A DNA stretch of 64,000 nucleotides, taken from assembly GCF_900188155.1 (NCBI RefSeq), contig NZ_FZOG01000007.1, positions 124,001 to 188,000 on the forward strand, given 5' to 3'. Source of the stretch: Pseudomonas segetis (GTDB lineage Bacteria; Pseudomonadota; Gammaproteobacteria; Pseudomonadales; Pseudomonadaceae). Position 1 is the first letter of the stretch. Each line of letters starts with the position of its first letter. Shown in pieces: positions 36,691-46,317 of this stretch. The position numbers and the translations under genes are program-made. Under the pieces are notes generated by a model. That model was not told the origin of the DNA. It ran no database searches and saw only the letters and a list, made by a program, of their open reading frames with translations.

Positions 36691-37563
36691 ATGAAACGCA
36701 TTTTCTTATTTCTGGCCACCAACATGGCTGTGTTGCTGATTGCCAGCATCACCTTGAAAATACTGGGAGTCGACCGCTATACCGGCCAAAACTACGGTAG
36801 TTTGCTGGCTTTCTGCGCGGTATTCGGTTTCGCCGGCTCGATTGTTTCGCTATTTCTGTCCAAGTGGATGGCGAAGATGGGCACGGGCACACAAATCATC
36901 AGCCAGCCGCGCACCCGTCACGAACAGTGGCTACTGCAAACGGTCGAGGAGCTGTCACGCGAGGCAGGCATCAAAATGCCTGAAGTCGGTATATTCCCGG
37001 CTTATGAGTCCAACGCTTTCGCCACCGGCTGGAACAAGAACGACGCATTGGTTGCTGTCAGCCAGGGCTTGCTTGAGCGCTTCTCGCCCGATGAAGTCAA
37101 AGCCGTGCTGGCCCACGAGATTGGTCACGTTGCCAATGGCGACATGGTGACCCTGGCCTTGATCCAGGGTGTGGTAAACACCTTTGTGATGTTCTTTGCA
37201 CGGATCTTCGGCAACTTCGTCGACAAGGCAATCCTCAAGAACGAAAACGGCCCAGGCATCGGTTATTTCGTGGCAACCATTTTTGCCGAGCTGGTACTGG
37301 GGATTCTCGCCAGCATCATCGTCATGTGGTTCTCGCGCAAACGTGAGTTCAGGGCGGACGAAGCCGGAGCCAAGCTGGCCGGCACCAACGCCATGATTGC
37401 CGCCCTGCAACGCCTGCGCTCCGAGCAAGGCGTACCGGTCGAGATGCCAAGCACCCTCGCCGCCTTCGGCATCAATGGCGGCCTGAAAAACGGCCTGGCT
37501 GGCCTGCTGATGAGCCATCCACCGCTTGAGGTACGTATTGAGGCGCTGCGTCAACGCGGCTAA
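36691..37563 (+). CDS. htpX: Membrane zinc metalloprotease HtpX
   Basis: This 290-residue M48 protease of the inner membrane removes misfolded membrane proteins. Two N-terminal helices (about 4-24 and 35-55) are followed by the zinc motif HEIGH (142-146), a third and fourth helix, and the metal-ligand Glu in REFRADEAGAKLAG. Length is standard. GAGGAG precedes the ATG. A strong terminator follows. Confidence 0.97.
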   Translation: MKRIFLFLATNMAVLLIASITLKILGVDRYTGQNYGSLLAFCAVFGFAGSIVSLFLSKWMAKMGTGTQIISQPRTRHEQWLLQTVEELSREAGIKMPEVGIFPAYESNAFATGWNKNDALVAVSQGLLERFSPDEVKAVLAHEIGHVANGDMVTLALIQGVVNTFVMFFARIFGNFVDKAILKNENGPGIGYFVATIFAELVLGILASIIVMWFSRKREFRADEAGAKLAGTNAMIAALQRLRSEQGVPVEMPSTLAAFGINGGLKNGLAGLLMSHPPLEVRIEALRQRG

Positions 37564-37575
37564 CCCGCCAAACGC

Positions 37576-37607
37576 AAAAAAGGCGACCTTAGGGTCGCCT
37601 TTTTTTA
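37576..37607 (+). terminator. Terminator after htpX
   Basis: AAAAAAGGCGACC pairs with GGTCGCCTTTTTT around TTAG, followed by a run of T. Confidence 0.95.
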
Positions 37608-37752
37608 TTGCTTCGGGGGATGTTTAGCGGTTTACCCGCAACAGCCGCTGATCCTTGCAACTGAACATCAACGGCGCAGCACGGTCGACACCAATAAGGC
37701 ACAGCACTTTGTGTAGCCGTTTGCCCCTACAACCAAAAGCAGGAGTACGACC

Positions 37753-38139
37753 ATGAAGTACAACTGGGATCTCATTGAACGCTTGCTGCAACATGTCCAA
37801 AGCTCGGCCAACGAACGTTTCAATCCACGCAAGTACGCGGTGCAGTTGGCAGAAGAAGAGCAACGCGCAGGCGCTGGCCCTATTGATGAGGACGAACTCA
37901 AAGCTCAGGCATGCGACTATGAGGCGCTGCTGCTCAAGGCTGACTTTATTGCACCACGGCCCGAAGCCGAGGGCGGTAACGGCGAGAACTTCGTCCTCAC
38001 CGATCGTGGCCTGCAGCTATTGAACATGATCGACAGCAGTTTCCCCGGCGAGCAACACCCTCGCGAAGTACTCGACCGCGAAGGACTTGCTGCGCTTACG
38101 CCGGAAATCTTTGACAAAATCGCGCTCAAGGCGACCTGA
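37753..38139 (+). CDS. Small protein with winged-helix look (DUF2513-like), function unknown
   Basis: This 128-residue protein starts MKYNWDLIERLLQHVQSS and has FVLTDRGLQLLNMID in the second half, a pattern seen in small winged-helix proteins such as DUF2513. It is acidic and soluble. AGGAG lies before the ATG. The end is convergent with tpm, 13 bases away. Neither the family nor a DNA-binding role is certain. Confidence 0.6.
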   Translation: MKYNWDLIERLLQHVQSSANERFNPRKYAVQLAEEEQRAGAGPIDEDELKAQACDYEALLLKADFIAPRPEAEGGNGENFVLTDRGLQLLNMIDSSFPGEQHPREVLDREGLAALTPEIFDKIALKAT

Positions 38140-38152
38140 GCTGCGCTCGCAC

Positions 38153-38803
38153 TCAGCAGCGGCGCAGCCGGTACACAGACTCTTCAAGCGTCTCAAGGCC
38201 ACGATCTGCAAAACGTCGATTGAATGCGTCCTCGGTACGCAGGTGCTGACATTGCCAGCCGCTGCTGAATAAGCGCTCGACCTCCTCATCAGCCACCGAG
38301 AATGGCGGGCCATCCATCTTTGCCTGATCATAAATCAGGGTGACCAGAATCCCCTGGCAGCCAATTGGCAGGATCGAGCGCATATGCTGCACATAACGCG
38401 CCCGCATCTCCGTCGGCAAGGCGATGAGTGCCGCACGGTCATAAAAGCCCTTGCAGTTTTCAACCAGGTTCGCATCGAACTCAAAGAAATCGCCGCAGTA
38501 GATCTCTATCGAGCCGGCGCGATAGACCTTGAACGCGCCCTCCTGGGTGATGCTGGGCTCAAGTTGCTGCTCTGCGAAAAAAGCTTCCACGGCAATGTGC
38601 GACAACTCGACACCGGTGACCCGCAAACCCTGGGCAGCCAACCAGGTCAAATCCAGGCTTTTGCCGCACAGAGGCACGAATACCTGATCTCCCGCCTGTA
38701 AACCGAGCGCAGACCAGTTGTCCTGCAAATAGCCGTTGATTTGTTTCGCGTGAAAACCAATTTCATTGTTTTCCCAGCGAGCCTGCCAAAAATCCGCCTG
38801 CAT
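38153..38803 (-). CDS. tpm: Thiopurine S-methyltransferase
   Basis: This 216-residue SAM-dependent methyltransferase starts MQADFWQARWENNEIGFH, the Pseudomonas Tpm start, and has the SAM motif FVPLCGKSLDLTWLAAQGLRVTGVELS. The enzyme methylates thiopurines and inorganic or organic selenium and tellurium compounds. I chose the ATG at 38803 with GAGG six bases upstream rather than the ATG at 38815. Confidence 0.95.
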   Translation of the reverse strand: MQADFWQARWENNEIGFHAKQINGYLQDNWSALGLQAGDQVFVPLCGKSLDLTWLAAQGLRVTGVELSHIAVEAFFAEQQLEPSITQEGAFKVYRAGSIEIYCGDFFEFDANLVENCKGFYDRAALIALPTEMRARYVQHMRSILPIGCQGILVTLIYDQAKMDGPPFSVADEEVERLFSSGWQCQHLRTEDAFNRRFADRGLETLEESVYRLRRC

Positions 38804-39021
38804 TGCATGCCTCATCTAGTCATTCCGTTGAACAGTATCTTCACCCATAACCGCGCTAAATGCCATTGCAGCCAAAGGCTTAGGGTCGAGGCAGGATAAC
38901 ATCAAGTTTATCGATTAATTGCTCCGGTTTTTAGCATTTGATACCTCGCACGCCAGATCAAATAATGTTCCTACAAGCACTGTTCCATTCGGCATCAGCC
39001 TCGTATTTATCAGGATAAGCC

Positions 39022-39786
39022 ATGCTCCCCAGCCTCTATATTTCCCACGGCTCGCCCATGCTCGCACTTGAGCCTGGCGCTAGCGGCCCTGCACTGCGCG
39101 CTCTTGCTGCAAGCCTGGACAGGCCCAAAGGCATAATCCTGATGTCAGCACACTGGGAAACCCAGTCATTACAGGTCAGCAGTGCAGCGCAACCCAGCAC
39201 CTGGCATGACTTCAGAGGCTTCCCGCCCGAGCTCTATCAAGTCAATTATCCCGCTCCCGGTGATCCTGAGCTCGCCAGCCGGGTTGCTCGATTATTGAAT
39301 GACCAAGGCCTGCCCGCCACCCTCGATGCCGACCGCCCGTTTGACCACGGCACCTGGGTGCCACTTTCACTCATGTATGCAGATGCCACCATCCCGGTGG
39401 TCCAGGTATCGCTGGCGAGCCAGGGCCCCGCGATGCAGTACAGAATCGGCCAGGCATTAGCCCGGCTGCGCGGCGAAGGTTATTTGCTGATTGGCTCGGG
39501 CAGCATCACCCACAATCTGCGCGAACTCGACTGGCAGGCAACCCACGATGCTGCACAGCCCTGGGCCCAGGCGTTTCGTGATTGGGTTGTACAAGCCCTG
39601 ACCGATAACGCGCAAAGCGCCCTGCTCGATTATCGACAGCAGGCGCCCCATGCAGCGCGCAACCACCCCACGGATGAACACCTGCTCCCGCTATTTTTTG
39701 CCTACGGCGCAGGCACGGCATTCAGCGTTGCTCACACAGGCTTCACCCTGGGCGCCCTGGGCATGGATATATACCGTTTCGATTAG
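39022..39786 (+). CDS. Class III extradiol ring-cleavage dioxygenase (DODA type)
   Basis: This 254-residue protein of the YgiD/4,5-DOPA-extradiol dioxygenase family has metal ligand candidates in LYISHGSPMLALE, MSAHWETQ, FDHGTWVPLSLMY and GSGSITHNLRELDW, all intact. The family cleaves catechol-type rings using Fe(II) or binds zinc. The substrate here is unknown. It is a single gene with its own terminator, convergent with ppiD. Confidence 0.92.
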   Translation: MLPSLYISHGSPMLALEPGASGPALRALAASLDRPKGIILMSAHWETQSLQVSSAAQPSTWHDFRGFPPELYQVNYPAPGDPELASRVARLLNDQGLPATLDADRPFDHGTWVPLSLMYADATIPVVQVSLASQGPAMQYRIGQALARLRGEGYLLIGSGSITHNLRELDWQATHDAAQPWAQAFRDWVVQALTDNAQSALLDYRQQAPHAARNHPTDEHLLPLFFAYGAGTAFSVAHTGFTLGALGMDIYRFD

Positions 39787-39841
39787 CGCCGTATGCCGGC
39801 AAGACAAGGTGTAAACCTTATTCAGGACAGGACAAGACAAT

Positions 39842-39869
39842 AAAAAAGGCCGCTTAGCGGCCTTTTTTA
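39842..39869. terminator. Bidirectional terminator between dioxygenase gene and ppiD
   Basis: AAAAAAGGCCGC pairs perfectly with GCGGCCTTTTTT around TTA. Confidence 0.93.
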
Positions 39870-39882
39870 TCATGCGGACAAA

Positions 39883-41745
39883 TTAGTAACGCTCAATGTC
39901 CGCCTTGGCTTCAAGCTGTTTGCGGTAAGCCGCAAAGTCTTGCTGGCCGATACGCGACGCCAGCACGCGACGATAAGTGGTTTTCTCTTCGTCAGTCAGG
40001 GCTTGTTCCTGCTTGCTCACACCGTCGAGACGAATCACCACGAAATCACCATTGGCCAAGCTCACGCCTGTATAGGTTGGCTTTCCATCATCAGCTGGCT
40101 TGGGCATGCGGAACAGCGCCTGCAGCACGGCTGGATCGACACCTTCCTGGGCGCGCGCCGCCGCTTCAGTGACAACCCATTGGGCATTACTGCTCGAGGC
40201 GTCACCCGCAGCAAGCTGGGCAATCTGCTTCTCACCAGCGGCTTTTGCAGCCTCACTGGCGCGCACGGTCGTCAGGTGCTCACGGATGCTGTCAGCGACC
40301 TCTTCAAGCTTCAACTGCTCAGGCTTGAGGTGTTGCTTGACGTGAACCACTACCGCAGTGCTTGGATCAAGTTCGATCACCGCGCTATTGCTACCACCTT
40401 CGAGCACATCACTGCTGTAGGCCGCTTCAACCACCTTGCGGTTGGCTGTAATGCCTTCGCCGCCTTCGCGCCCGAATGGCTTGCTGGTTTCGATTTTCAA
40501 ACCAAGCTCTTGAGCAGGCTGGGTCAGATCAGAGGCTTCGAATGCAGAGTCTTCAAGTTGCTTGGACGCCTCGACAAAACGTTTTTCGACCTTTTGTTCC
40601 TTGAGGTCGTTGACCAGTTTTTCTTTCAGGCTATCGAAGCTAGGTACTTGCGGCGCCTGCACGCCCAGCAACTTGATCAGGTGCCAACCGAAGCTACTGC
40701 GCACCGGCGCGGACACTTGATCCTTGTCCAGCGCATACAATGCCTTTTCAAATTCAGGATCGTAAACGCCAGGGCCGGCGTAGCCTAGATCGCCGCCGTT
40801 ATTGGCAGAACCCGGGTCTTGCGACAGCTCTTTAGCCAATGCCGCGAAATCTTCACCGTTTTGCAGACGCTTCTGGATTTCCTCGATCTTGGCCTTGGCT
40901 TGGGCATCGCTGACCTTGTCATTGACTTCAATCAGGATATGCGCGGCGTCACGCTGCTCAGTGAGATTGGCGATTTCGGTTTTGTAGGCAGCCTGCAAGT
41001 CCTTGTCAGCAACCTCGACCTGATCGAAGAACGCGTCCTTCTTCAGCTCGACATACTGGACTACAACTTGCTCAGGGCTCATGAACTGGCTGCTTTGCGC
41101 GTCGTAATAAGCTTTGACGTCATCATCGCTGACCGTCACTGCAGCTGGATCAGCCTTGATTGTCTGCGTTGCAAAATCACGGGTCTGCTTTTCCAGTGCG
41201 GCAAATGCCTGCACTTCTTCGTCGGTTACAAAGCTGCTGGCAGCCAAACCTGCACGCAGTTGGCCGATAAGCATTTCCTGCTTGAGCATCTGCCGGAACT
41301 GCATACGGGTGTAGCCCAACTGACGAATCACCTGGTCAAAGCGGTTAGCGTCGAACTTGCCGTCAACACTGAACTCAGGCGTCATCAGGATGACCTGGTC
41401 CAGCGCAGCTTCGGAAAACCCGAACTTGGCTTCAGTCGCGCCTTGCAGCAACAGGCTACGTTCAATCAGGCCTTTGAGCGAAGCATCACGCAATAGTTTT
41501 TCATCAAGCAGTGCGGGATCAAAATTCCGGCCCAACTGCTGAACCAGTTGGCGACGCTGCATTTCTACAGCCTGGCCAAGCTCGTTTTGTGTGATTTTTT
41601 CGCCATTAACCTCGGCGGCGTTCTGACTATTACTGGTGCCGGTAAAGATCGCATCGATACCCGTCAAAGCGAGCAGCGCAACGATAATGCCGATAATAGT
41701 CTTGGCAATCCAACCTTGTGAATTGTCCCTAATATTCTGAAGCAT
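39883..41745 (-). CDS. ppiD: Periplasmic folding chaperone/PPIase-like protein PpiD
   Basis: This 620-residue inner-membrane-anchored chaperone assists proteins leaving the Sec translocon. Visible parts are the N-terminal helix (about residues 13-33, GWIAKTIIGIIVALLALTGID), the SurA-like chaperone region, and a parvulin domain at about 265-360 (AHILIEVNDKVSDAQAKAKIEEI, FAALAKELSQDPGSANNGGDLGY). Length is typical. It follows tRNA-Asp and hupB on the same strand, as in other pseudomonads. GGGGG precedes the ATG. Confidence 0.96.
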   Translation of the reverse strand: MLQNIRDNSQGWIAKTIIGIIVALLALTGIDAIFTGTSNSQNAAEVNGEKITQNELGQAVEMQRRQLVQQLGRNFDPALLDEKLLRDASLKGLIERSLLLQGATEAKFGFSEAALDQVILMTPEFSVDGKFDANRFDQVIRQLGYTRMQFRQMLKQEMLIGQLRAGLAASSFVTDEEVQAFAALEKQTRDFATQTIKADPAAVTVSDDDVKAYYDAQSSQFMSPEQVVVQYVELKKDAFFDQVEVADKDLQAAYKTEIANLTEQRDAAHILIEVNDKVSDAQAKAKIEEIQKRLQNGEDFAALAKELSQDPGSANNGGDLGYAGPGVYDPEFEKALYALDKDQVSAPVRSSFGWHLIKLLGVQAPQVPSFDSLKEKLVNDLKEQKVEKRFVEASKQLEDSAFEASDLTQPAQELGLKIETSKPFGREGGEGITANRKVVEAAYSSDVLEGGSNSAVIELDPSTAVVVHVKQHLKPEQLKLEEVADSIREHLTTVRASEAAKAAGEKQIAQLAAGDASSSNAQWVVTEAAARAQEGVDPAVLQALFRMPKPADDGKPTYTGVSLANGDFVVIRLDGVSKQEQALTDEEKTTYRRVLASRIGQQDFAAYRKQLEAKADIERY

Positions 41746-41810
41746 GCATCCCCCAGAACGACTGTATAAAGAAATCAGCCGCGCAGTGTGGGTAAGTTCC
41801 GGATAGAAGA

Positions 41811-41834
41811 AAGGCGCATCCGAGGATGCGCCTT
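41811..41834 (-). terminator. Terminator of the hupB-tRNA-Asp transcript
   Basis: AAGGCGCATC pairs perfectly with GATGCGCCTT around CGAG. On the minus strand TTTCTTC follows. It lies just downstream of tRNA-Asp and upstream of ppiD. Confidence 0.75.
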
Positions 41835-41842
41835 CTCGTAAC

Positions 41843-41919
41843 TGGCGGAGCGGACGGGACTCGAACCCGCGACCCCCGGCGTGACAGGCCGGTATTCTAA
41901 CCGACTGAACTACCGCTCC
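41843..41919 (-). tRNA. tRNA-Asp(GTC)
   Basis: This 77-nt tRNA starts GGAGCGGTAGTTCAG on the minus strand, with anticodon loop CTGTCAC inside CCGGC/GCCGG (anticodon GTC) and encoded CCA. It lies 51 bases after hupB and may be cut from the hupB transcript. Confidence 0.97.
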
Positions 41920-41970
41920 GCTGTCAGATCAGCGATCAAGCCGATCTGATGGGCAATGCCCGAAAGGCGC

Positions 41971-42243
41971 TTAGTTAACAGCGTCTTTCAGTGCTTTACC
42001 AGCTTTGAAACCTGGGATCTTGGCTGCCGCGATGCTGATTGGGTTGCCAGTCTGTGGGTTGCGGCCAGTGCGAGCTGCGCGCTCTTTAACTGCGAAAGTA
42101 CCAAAGCCTACCAATACAACAGAATCACCAGCCTTCAGAGCACCAGTTACAGATTCAATTACTGCATCTAGCGCGCGGCCAGCAACAGCTTTTGGGATAT
42201 CAGCAGATGCTGCGATAGCATCGATCAGTTCCGACTTGTTCAC
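41971..42243 (-). CDS. hupB: DNA-binding protein HU-beta
   Basis: This 90-residue histone-like nucleoid protein has the full HU pattern: MNKSELIDAIAASADIPKAVAGRALDAVIESV, GFGTFAVKERAARTGRNPQTG and the end GKALKDAVN. It starts with GTG at 42243 behind AAGGGGA. A near-consensus sigma-70 promoter lies about 97-125 bases upstream, after the lon stop, so hupB has its own strong transcript. Confidence 0.97.
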   Translation of the reverse strand: MNKSELIDAIAASADIPKAVAGRALDAVIESVTGALKAGDSVVLVGFGTFAVKERAARTGRNPQTGNPISIAAAKIPGFKAGKALKDAVN

Positions 42244-42339
42244 TCTAAGTCCCCTTAATTTCTGTTGAGAATATTTCTTCGTTTTTTAGTGTACGTGAAG
42301 CGAGTGCTGGAGGGCTCGTTAGCCCCAATTAGAGCCGCT

Positions 42340-42368
42340 TTATAACAAGGGCTCTAAAATGGTGTCAA
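42340..42368 (-). promoter_or_regulatory. Consensus sigma-70 promoter of hupB
   Basis: On the minus strand TTGACA (42368-42363) and TTATAA (42345-42340) are separated by exactly 17 bases, in the gap between the lon stop and the hupB start. The leader would be about 90 nt. Confidence 0.85.
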
Positions 42369-42381
42369 GGAACCCTTCCGG

Positions 42382-44778
42382 CTAATGCGTGCTGATTCGC
42401 TCCTTGGAATCAGACTCGCGAGTTTCGTCCTTTGCAACTAACTCTGGAGCCGCATCAGCTAAGGGCTCCGGGGCGTATTGCAGCGCAATTTGCAGGACCT
42501 CGTCAATCCATTTCACGGGTTTAATCTGCAGGTCTTGTTTGATGTTCTCCGGAATCTCTTTCAAATCACGCACATTTTCTTCCGGAATAATCACGGTTTT
42601 GATGCCGCCACGGTGAGCTGCAAGCAGTTTTTCCTTGAGGCCGCCGATGGCCAAAACCTGACCGCGCAAGGTGATTTCACCGGTCATTGCAACGTCTGCG
42701 CGCACCGGGATCTCAGTCAACGCAGAAACCAGCGCCGTACACATCCCCACGCCCGCGCTGGGGCCGTCTTTGGGCGTAGCCCCTTCCGGCATGTGGATAT
42801 GGATGTCGCGCTTCTCATAGAAGTCCAGAGGCACGCCCAAACTTTTCGCCCGACTGCGCACTACCGTCTGCGCGGCAGTGATGGATTCGAGCATCACGTC
42901 ACCCAATGAGCCGGTTTTAATCAACTGGCCCTTGCCGGGTACAACGGCGGCTTCAATGGTCAGCAATTCTCCACCAACCTGAGTCCAGGCAAGCCCGGTA
43001 ACTTGACCAATCTGGTCCTGTTGCTCGGCCAAACCGTAGCGATGCTTGCGCACGCCGAGGAAATCTTCGAGGTTTTCGGCGGTCACCAGGACCTTGAAAC
43101 GCTTTTCCTTGGCGTGATCCTTAACCGCTTTACGGCAAACCTTGGCAATCTGCCGTTCAAGGCTGCGCACACCGGCTTCACGGGTGTAATAACGGACGAT
43201 GTCGCGAATCGCGTCGACCTCAAACTCCAGCTCGCCCTTCTTCACGCCGTTGGCCTGAGTCTGTTTTGGCGCCAGGTACTTGATGGCGATGTTGATTTTT
43301 TCGTCTTCGGTGTAGCCAGGCAGACGAATCACTTCCATGCGGTCGAGCAACGGCCCCGGAATATTCATCGAGTTGGCGGTACAAAGGAACATCACATCCG
43401 AAAGGTCGTAGTCGACCTCCAGGTAATGATCGTTGAAGTTGTGGTTTTGCTCGGGATCGAGCACTTCCAGCAATGCCGAAGCCGGATCGCCGCGCATGTC
43501 CTGGCCCATCTTGTCGATTTCATCGAGCAGGAAGAGCGGATTGCGCACCGCAACCTTGGTCATCTTTTGTATCAATCTACCGGGCATGGAACCGATATAA
43601 GTGCGGCGATGACCGCGAATTTCCGCCTCATCACGCACGCCACCCAGCGCCATGCGGACAAATTTACGATTGGTTGCGGTAGCGATCGACTCCGCCAGCG
43701 AGGTTTTACCTACGCCAGGAGGCCCCACCAGGCATAACACCGGCCCCTTGAGCTTCTTCACCCGCTTTTGCACGGCGAGGTACTCGAGGATACGGTCTTT
43801 GACTTCTTCCAGGCCATAGTGATCGGCGTCGAGAATGGTCTCGGCGCGCGCCAGGTCAAGGCGAACCTTGCTCTGCGCCTTCCACGGCACGTTAGTCAGC
43901 CATTCGATGTAGGAGCGCACCACAGTGGCTTCAGCCGACATAGGCGACATCTGCTTGAGCTTATTCAACTCACTGGTGGCCTTGGCATGGGCATCCTTGC
44001 TCATACCCGATGTTTCGATGCGCTTTTTCAGCTCATCGATCTCATTGTGGCCCTCGTCGATATCGCCCAGTTCTTTTTGAATGGCCTTCATCTGCTCATT
44101 CAAATAGTACTCGCGCTGGCTGCGCTCCATCTGCTTCTTGACCCGCCCGCGGATACGCTTTTCAACCTGAAGCAGGTCAACCTCGGCGTCGAGCAGGGCC
44201 AGCACGTGCTCGACACGCGCAGACAGATCGGTAATTTCGAGGATTTCCTGCTTTTGCTCGATCTTCAGCGCCATGTGCGCGGCCATGGTATCGACCAGGC
44301 GACTTGGCTCATCGATACTGTTGAGCGATGACAGCACTTCAGCCGGGACCTTCTTGCCCAGCTGCACATACTGCTCGAACTGGCTCAACAGGCTACGGGT
44401 GAAGACCTCTGACTCACGCTCGGCGACCTCAGCTTCGTCAAGCAGCTGGACTTCCGAGCGGAAGTAGCCATCGGCCTCGATAAACTGCTCGATTTCACCC
44501 CGCTGCTCACCCTCAACCAGCACCTTGACGGTACCGTCGGGCAGTTTGAGCAGCTGCAACACCGTGGCGACGGTGCCAACTCGGTAGAGGCCTTCTTCAT
44601 TTGGATCATCGTCAGCCGGATTCTTTTGTGCGACCAGCAGGATCTGCTTTTCGCCCGACATCGCGGCTTCGAGTGCTTCTATGGATTTTTCACGCCCTAC
44701 GAACAACGGGATGACCATGTGCGGATAGACCACGACATCGCGCAGCGGCAGGAGAGGCAATTCGATGGTTGTCTTCAT
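42382..44778 (-). CDS. lon: ATP-dependent protease Lon
   Basis: This 798-residue AAA+ serine protease degrades misfolded and regulatory proteins. The substrate-binding LAN domain fills the first third, followed by coiled coil (REYYLNEQMKAIQKELG), Walker A GPPGVGKTSLAESIA and Walker B FLLDEIDKMG. The protease domain has catalytic Ser674 (PKDGPSAGVGM) and the Lys of the LKEKLLAAHR segment. Length is standard. A heat-shock type promoter lies upstream. Confidence 0.98.
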   Translation of the reverse strand: MKTTIELPLLPLRDVVVYPHMVIPLFVGREKSIEALEAAMSGEKQILLVAQKNPADDDPNEEGLYRVGTVATVLQLLKLPDGTVKVLVEGEQRGEIEQFIEADGYFRSEVQLLDEAEVAERESEVFTRSLLSQFEQYVQLGKKVPAEVLSSLNSIDEPSRLVDTMAAHMALKIEQKQEILEITDLSARVEHVLALLDAEVDLLQVEKRIRGRVKKQMERSQREYYLNEQMKAIQKELGDIDEGHNEIDELKKRIETSGMSKDAHAKATSELNKLKQMSPMSAEATVVRSYIEWLTNVPWKAQSKVRLDLARAETILDADHYGLEEVKDRILEYLAVQKRVKKLKGPVLCLVGPPGVGKTSLAESIATATNRKFVRMALGGVRDEAEIRGHRRTYIGSMPGRLIQKMTKVAVRNPLFLLDEIDKMGQDMRGDPASALLEVLDPEQNHNFNDHYLEVDYDLSDVMFLCTANSMNIPGPLLDRMEVIRLPGYTEDEKINIAIKYLAPKQTQANGVKKGELEFEVDAIRDIVRYYTREAGVRSLERQIAKVCRKAVKDHAKEKRFKVLVTAENLEDFLGVRKHRYGLAEQQDQIGQVTGLAWTQVGGELLTIEAAVVPGKGQLIKTGSLGDVMLESITAAQTVVRSRAKSLGVPLDFYEKRDIHIHMPEGATPKDGPSAGVGMCTALVSALTEIPVRADVAMTGEITLRGQVLAIGGLKEKLLAAHRGGIKTVIIPEENVRDLKEIPENIKQDLQIKPVKWIDEVLQIALQYAPEPLADAAPELVAKDETRESDSKERISTH

Positions 44779-44836
44779 GATTTCGGCTCTACAGCGACCA
44801 TACGGCCGTAAACGATGGGAATGACCCTTGACCCTA

Positions 44837-44865
44837 AGATGGGGCTACCCCCAAGAAAAAACAAG
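44837..44865 (-). promoter_or_regulatory. Heat-shock (sigma-32) promoter of lon
   Basis: On the minus strand CTTGTTT (44865-44859) and CCCCATCT (44844-44837) are separated by 14 bases, close to the CTTGAAA-N(13-17)-CCCCATNT consensus. The predicted start is about 50 bases before the lon ATG. Confidence 0.7.
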
Positions 44866-44874
44866 CGCCATGAC

Positions 44875-44906
44875 TAAAAAACAAAAAGGGCCCGCAGGCC
44901 CTTTTG
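44875..44906 (-). terminator. Terminator after clpX
   Basis: AAAAGGGCC pairs with GGCCCTTTT around CGCA. On the minus strand the stem is followed by TTTTTGTTTTTT. It separates clpX from lon. Confidence 0.88.
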
Positions 44907-44928
44907 CATTCAGGATGTAACAGACGAA

Positions 44929-46212
44929 TTATGCGTCTGGCGCAGCCTTGGCTGGCGGCTCACTGTTTTCGTAGATCAACAGTGGCTGCGATGTGCCATC
45001 AATCACGCTTTCGTCGATGACGACCTTGCTGACATCCGTCTGAGATGGAATCTCATACATGGTGTCAAGCAGGATGCCCTCGAGGATGGAGCGCAAACCA
45101 CGTGCACCGGTTTTACGTTCCAGCGCCTTTTGCGCGACCGATTTCAGGGCGTCTGGACGGAACTCCAGGTCAACCCCTTCCAACTCGAACAACTTGGCGT
45201 ACTGCTTGGTCAGGGCATTTTTTGGCTCGGTCAGAATCTGCATCAATGCAGCTTCATCCAGCTCGTCCAGAGTTGCAATAACCGGCAAGCGGCCAACGAA
45301 CTCGGGAATCAAACCAAACTTGACCAAATCATCAGGTTCGACATTGCGCAGCGATTCGCCGATCTTCTTACCCAGGTCCTTACTGCGAACCTGCGCATTG
45401 AAACCAATACCGCCCTTCTCGGAGCGACCCTGGATCACTTTTTCCAAGCCAGAGAAAGCGCCACCACAGATAAACAGAATGCTGCGGGTATCAACCTGCA
45501 GGAACTCTTGCTGCGGATGCTTGCGACCACCCTGGGGTGGAACCGAAGCAACGGTGCCCTCAATCAGCTTCAGCAACGCCTGCTGAACGCCCTCACCCGA
45601 TACATCGCGAGTAATCGACGGGTTGTCAGACTTGCGTGAAATCTTGTCGATTTCGTCGATGTAGACAATGCCCATCTGGGCCTTTTCCACATCGTAGTCG
45701 CACTTCTGCAACAGCTTCTGGATGATGTTCTCGACGTCTTCACCCACATAACCAGCTTCGGTCAGGGTGGTCGCGTCGGCAATGGTGAACGGGACATTGA
45801 GCAAGCGCGCCAGGGTTTCAGCCAGCAGGGTCTTACCCGAGCCGGTTGGACCGATCAGCAAAATATTGCTTTTGCCCAGTTCAACATCGTCACTTTTCTT
45901 GTCGCGCTGGTTAAGGCGCTTGTAGTGGTTGTACACCGCTACCGCCAGAACCTTTTTCGCACGCTCCTGACCAATTACGTACTGGTCAAGGATTGCGCTA
46001 ATTTCTTTGGGCGCAGGTAATTTGTGCGCAGTACTTTCGGCCTGGGCTTCTTGCACCTCCTCGCGGATGATGTCGTTGCACAGGTCGACGCACTCGTCGC
46101 AGATAAAGACGGAAGGACCAGCAATCAATTTACGTACTTCATGCTGGCTTTTGCCGCAGAAGGAGCAATAAAGCAGCTTGCCGTTGTCCTCGCCGTTGCG
46201 GGTGTCAGTCAT
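44929..46212 (-). CDS. clpX: ATP-dependent Clp protease ATP-binding subunit ClpX
   Basis: This 427-residue AAA+ unfoldase feeds proteins to ClpP. The N-terminal zinc-binding domain shows CSFCGKSQHEVRKLI and ICDECVDLC. Walker A is GPTGSGKTLLAETLAR, Walker B IVYIDEIDKI, and the substrate and ClpP-contact loops are normal. I chose the ATG at 46212 (MTDTRNGEDN); the frame extends 15 codons upstream without support. It follows clpP by 105 bases, probably in one operon. Confidence 0.97.
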   Translation of the reverse strand: MTDTRNGEDNGKLLYCSFCGKSQHEVRKLIAGPSVFICDECVDLCNDIIREEVQEAQAESTAHKLPAPKEISAILDQYVIGQERAKKVLAVAVYNHYKRLNQRDKKSDDVELGKSNILLIGPTGSGKTLLAETLARLLNVPFTIADATTLTEAGYVGEDVENIIQKLLQKCDYDVEKAQMGIVYIDEIDKISRKSDNPSITRDVSGEGVQQALLKLIEGTVASVPPQGGRKHPQQEFLQVDTRSILFICGGAFSGLEKVIQGRSEKGGIGFNAQVRSKDLGKKIGESLRNVEPDDLVKFGLIPEFVGRLPVIATLDELDEAALMQILTEPKNALTKQYAKLFELEGVDLEFRPDALKSVAQKALERKTGARGLRSILEGILLDTMYEIPSQTDVSKVVIDESVIDGTSQPLLIYENSEPPAKAAPDA

Positions 46213-46317
46213 TCGATCAATCCAATACGGTAGGCTTGAAACACAAGATGAAGGCAAACGTGGGCTTTTTCAAGTCCACAGGTGGTTAGATAGACCAACC
46301 ACCTTCATCTGAACTGC

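Noticed and set aside
38936..38963. ATTTGAT and ATCAAAT arms before the extradiol dioxygenase gene, as an Anr/Fnr box
   Set aside because: The halves are 14 bases apart rather than the four-base gap an Anr/Fnr site needs; it may be a chance inverted repeat.
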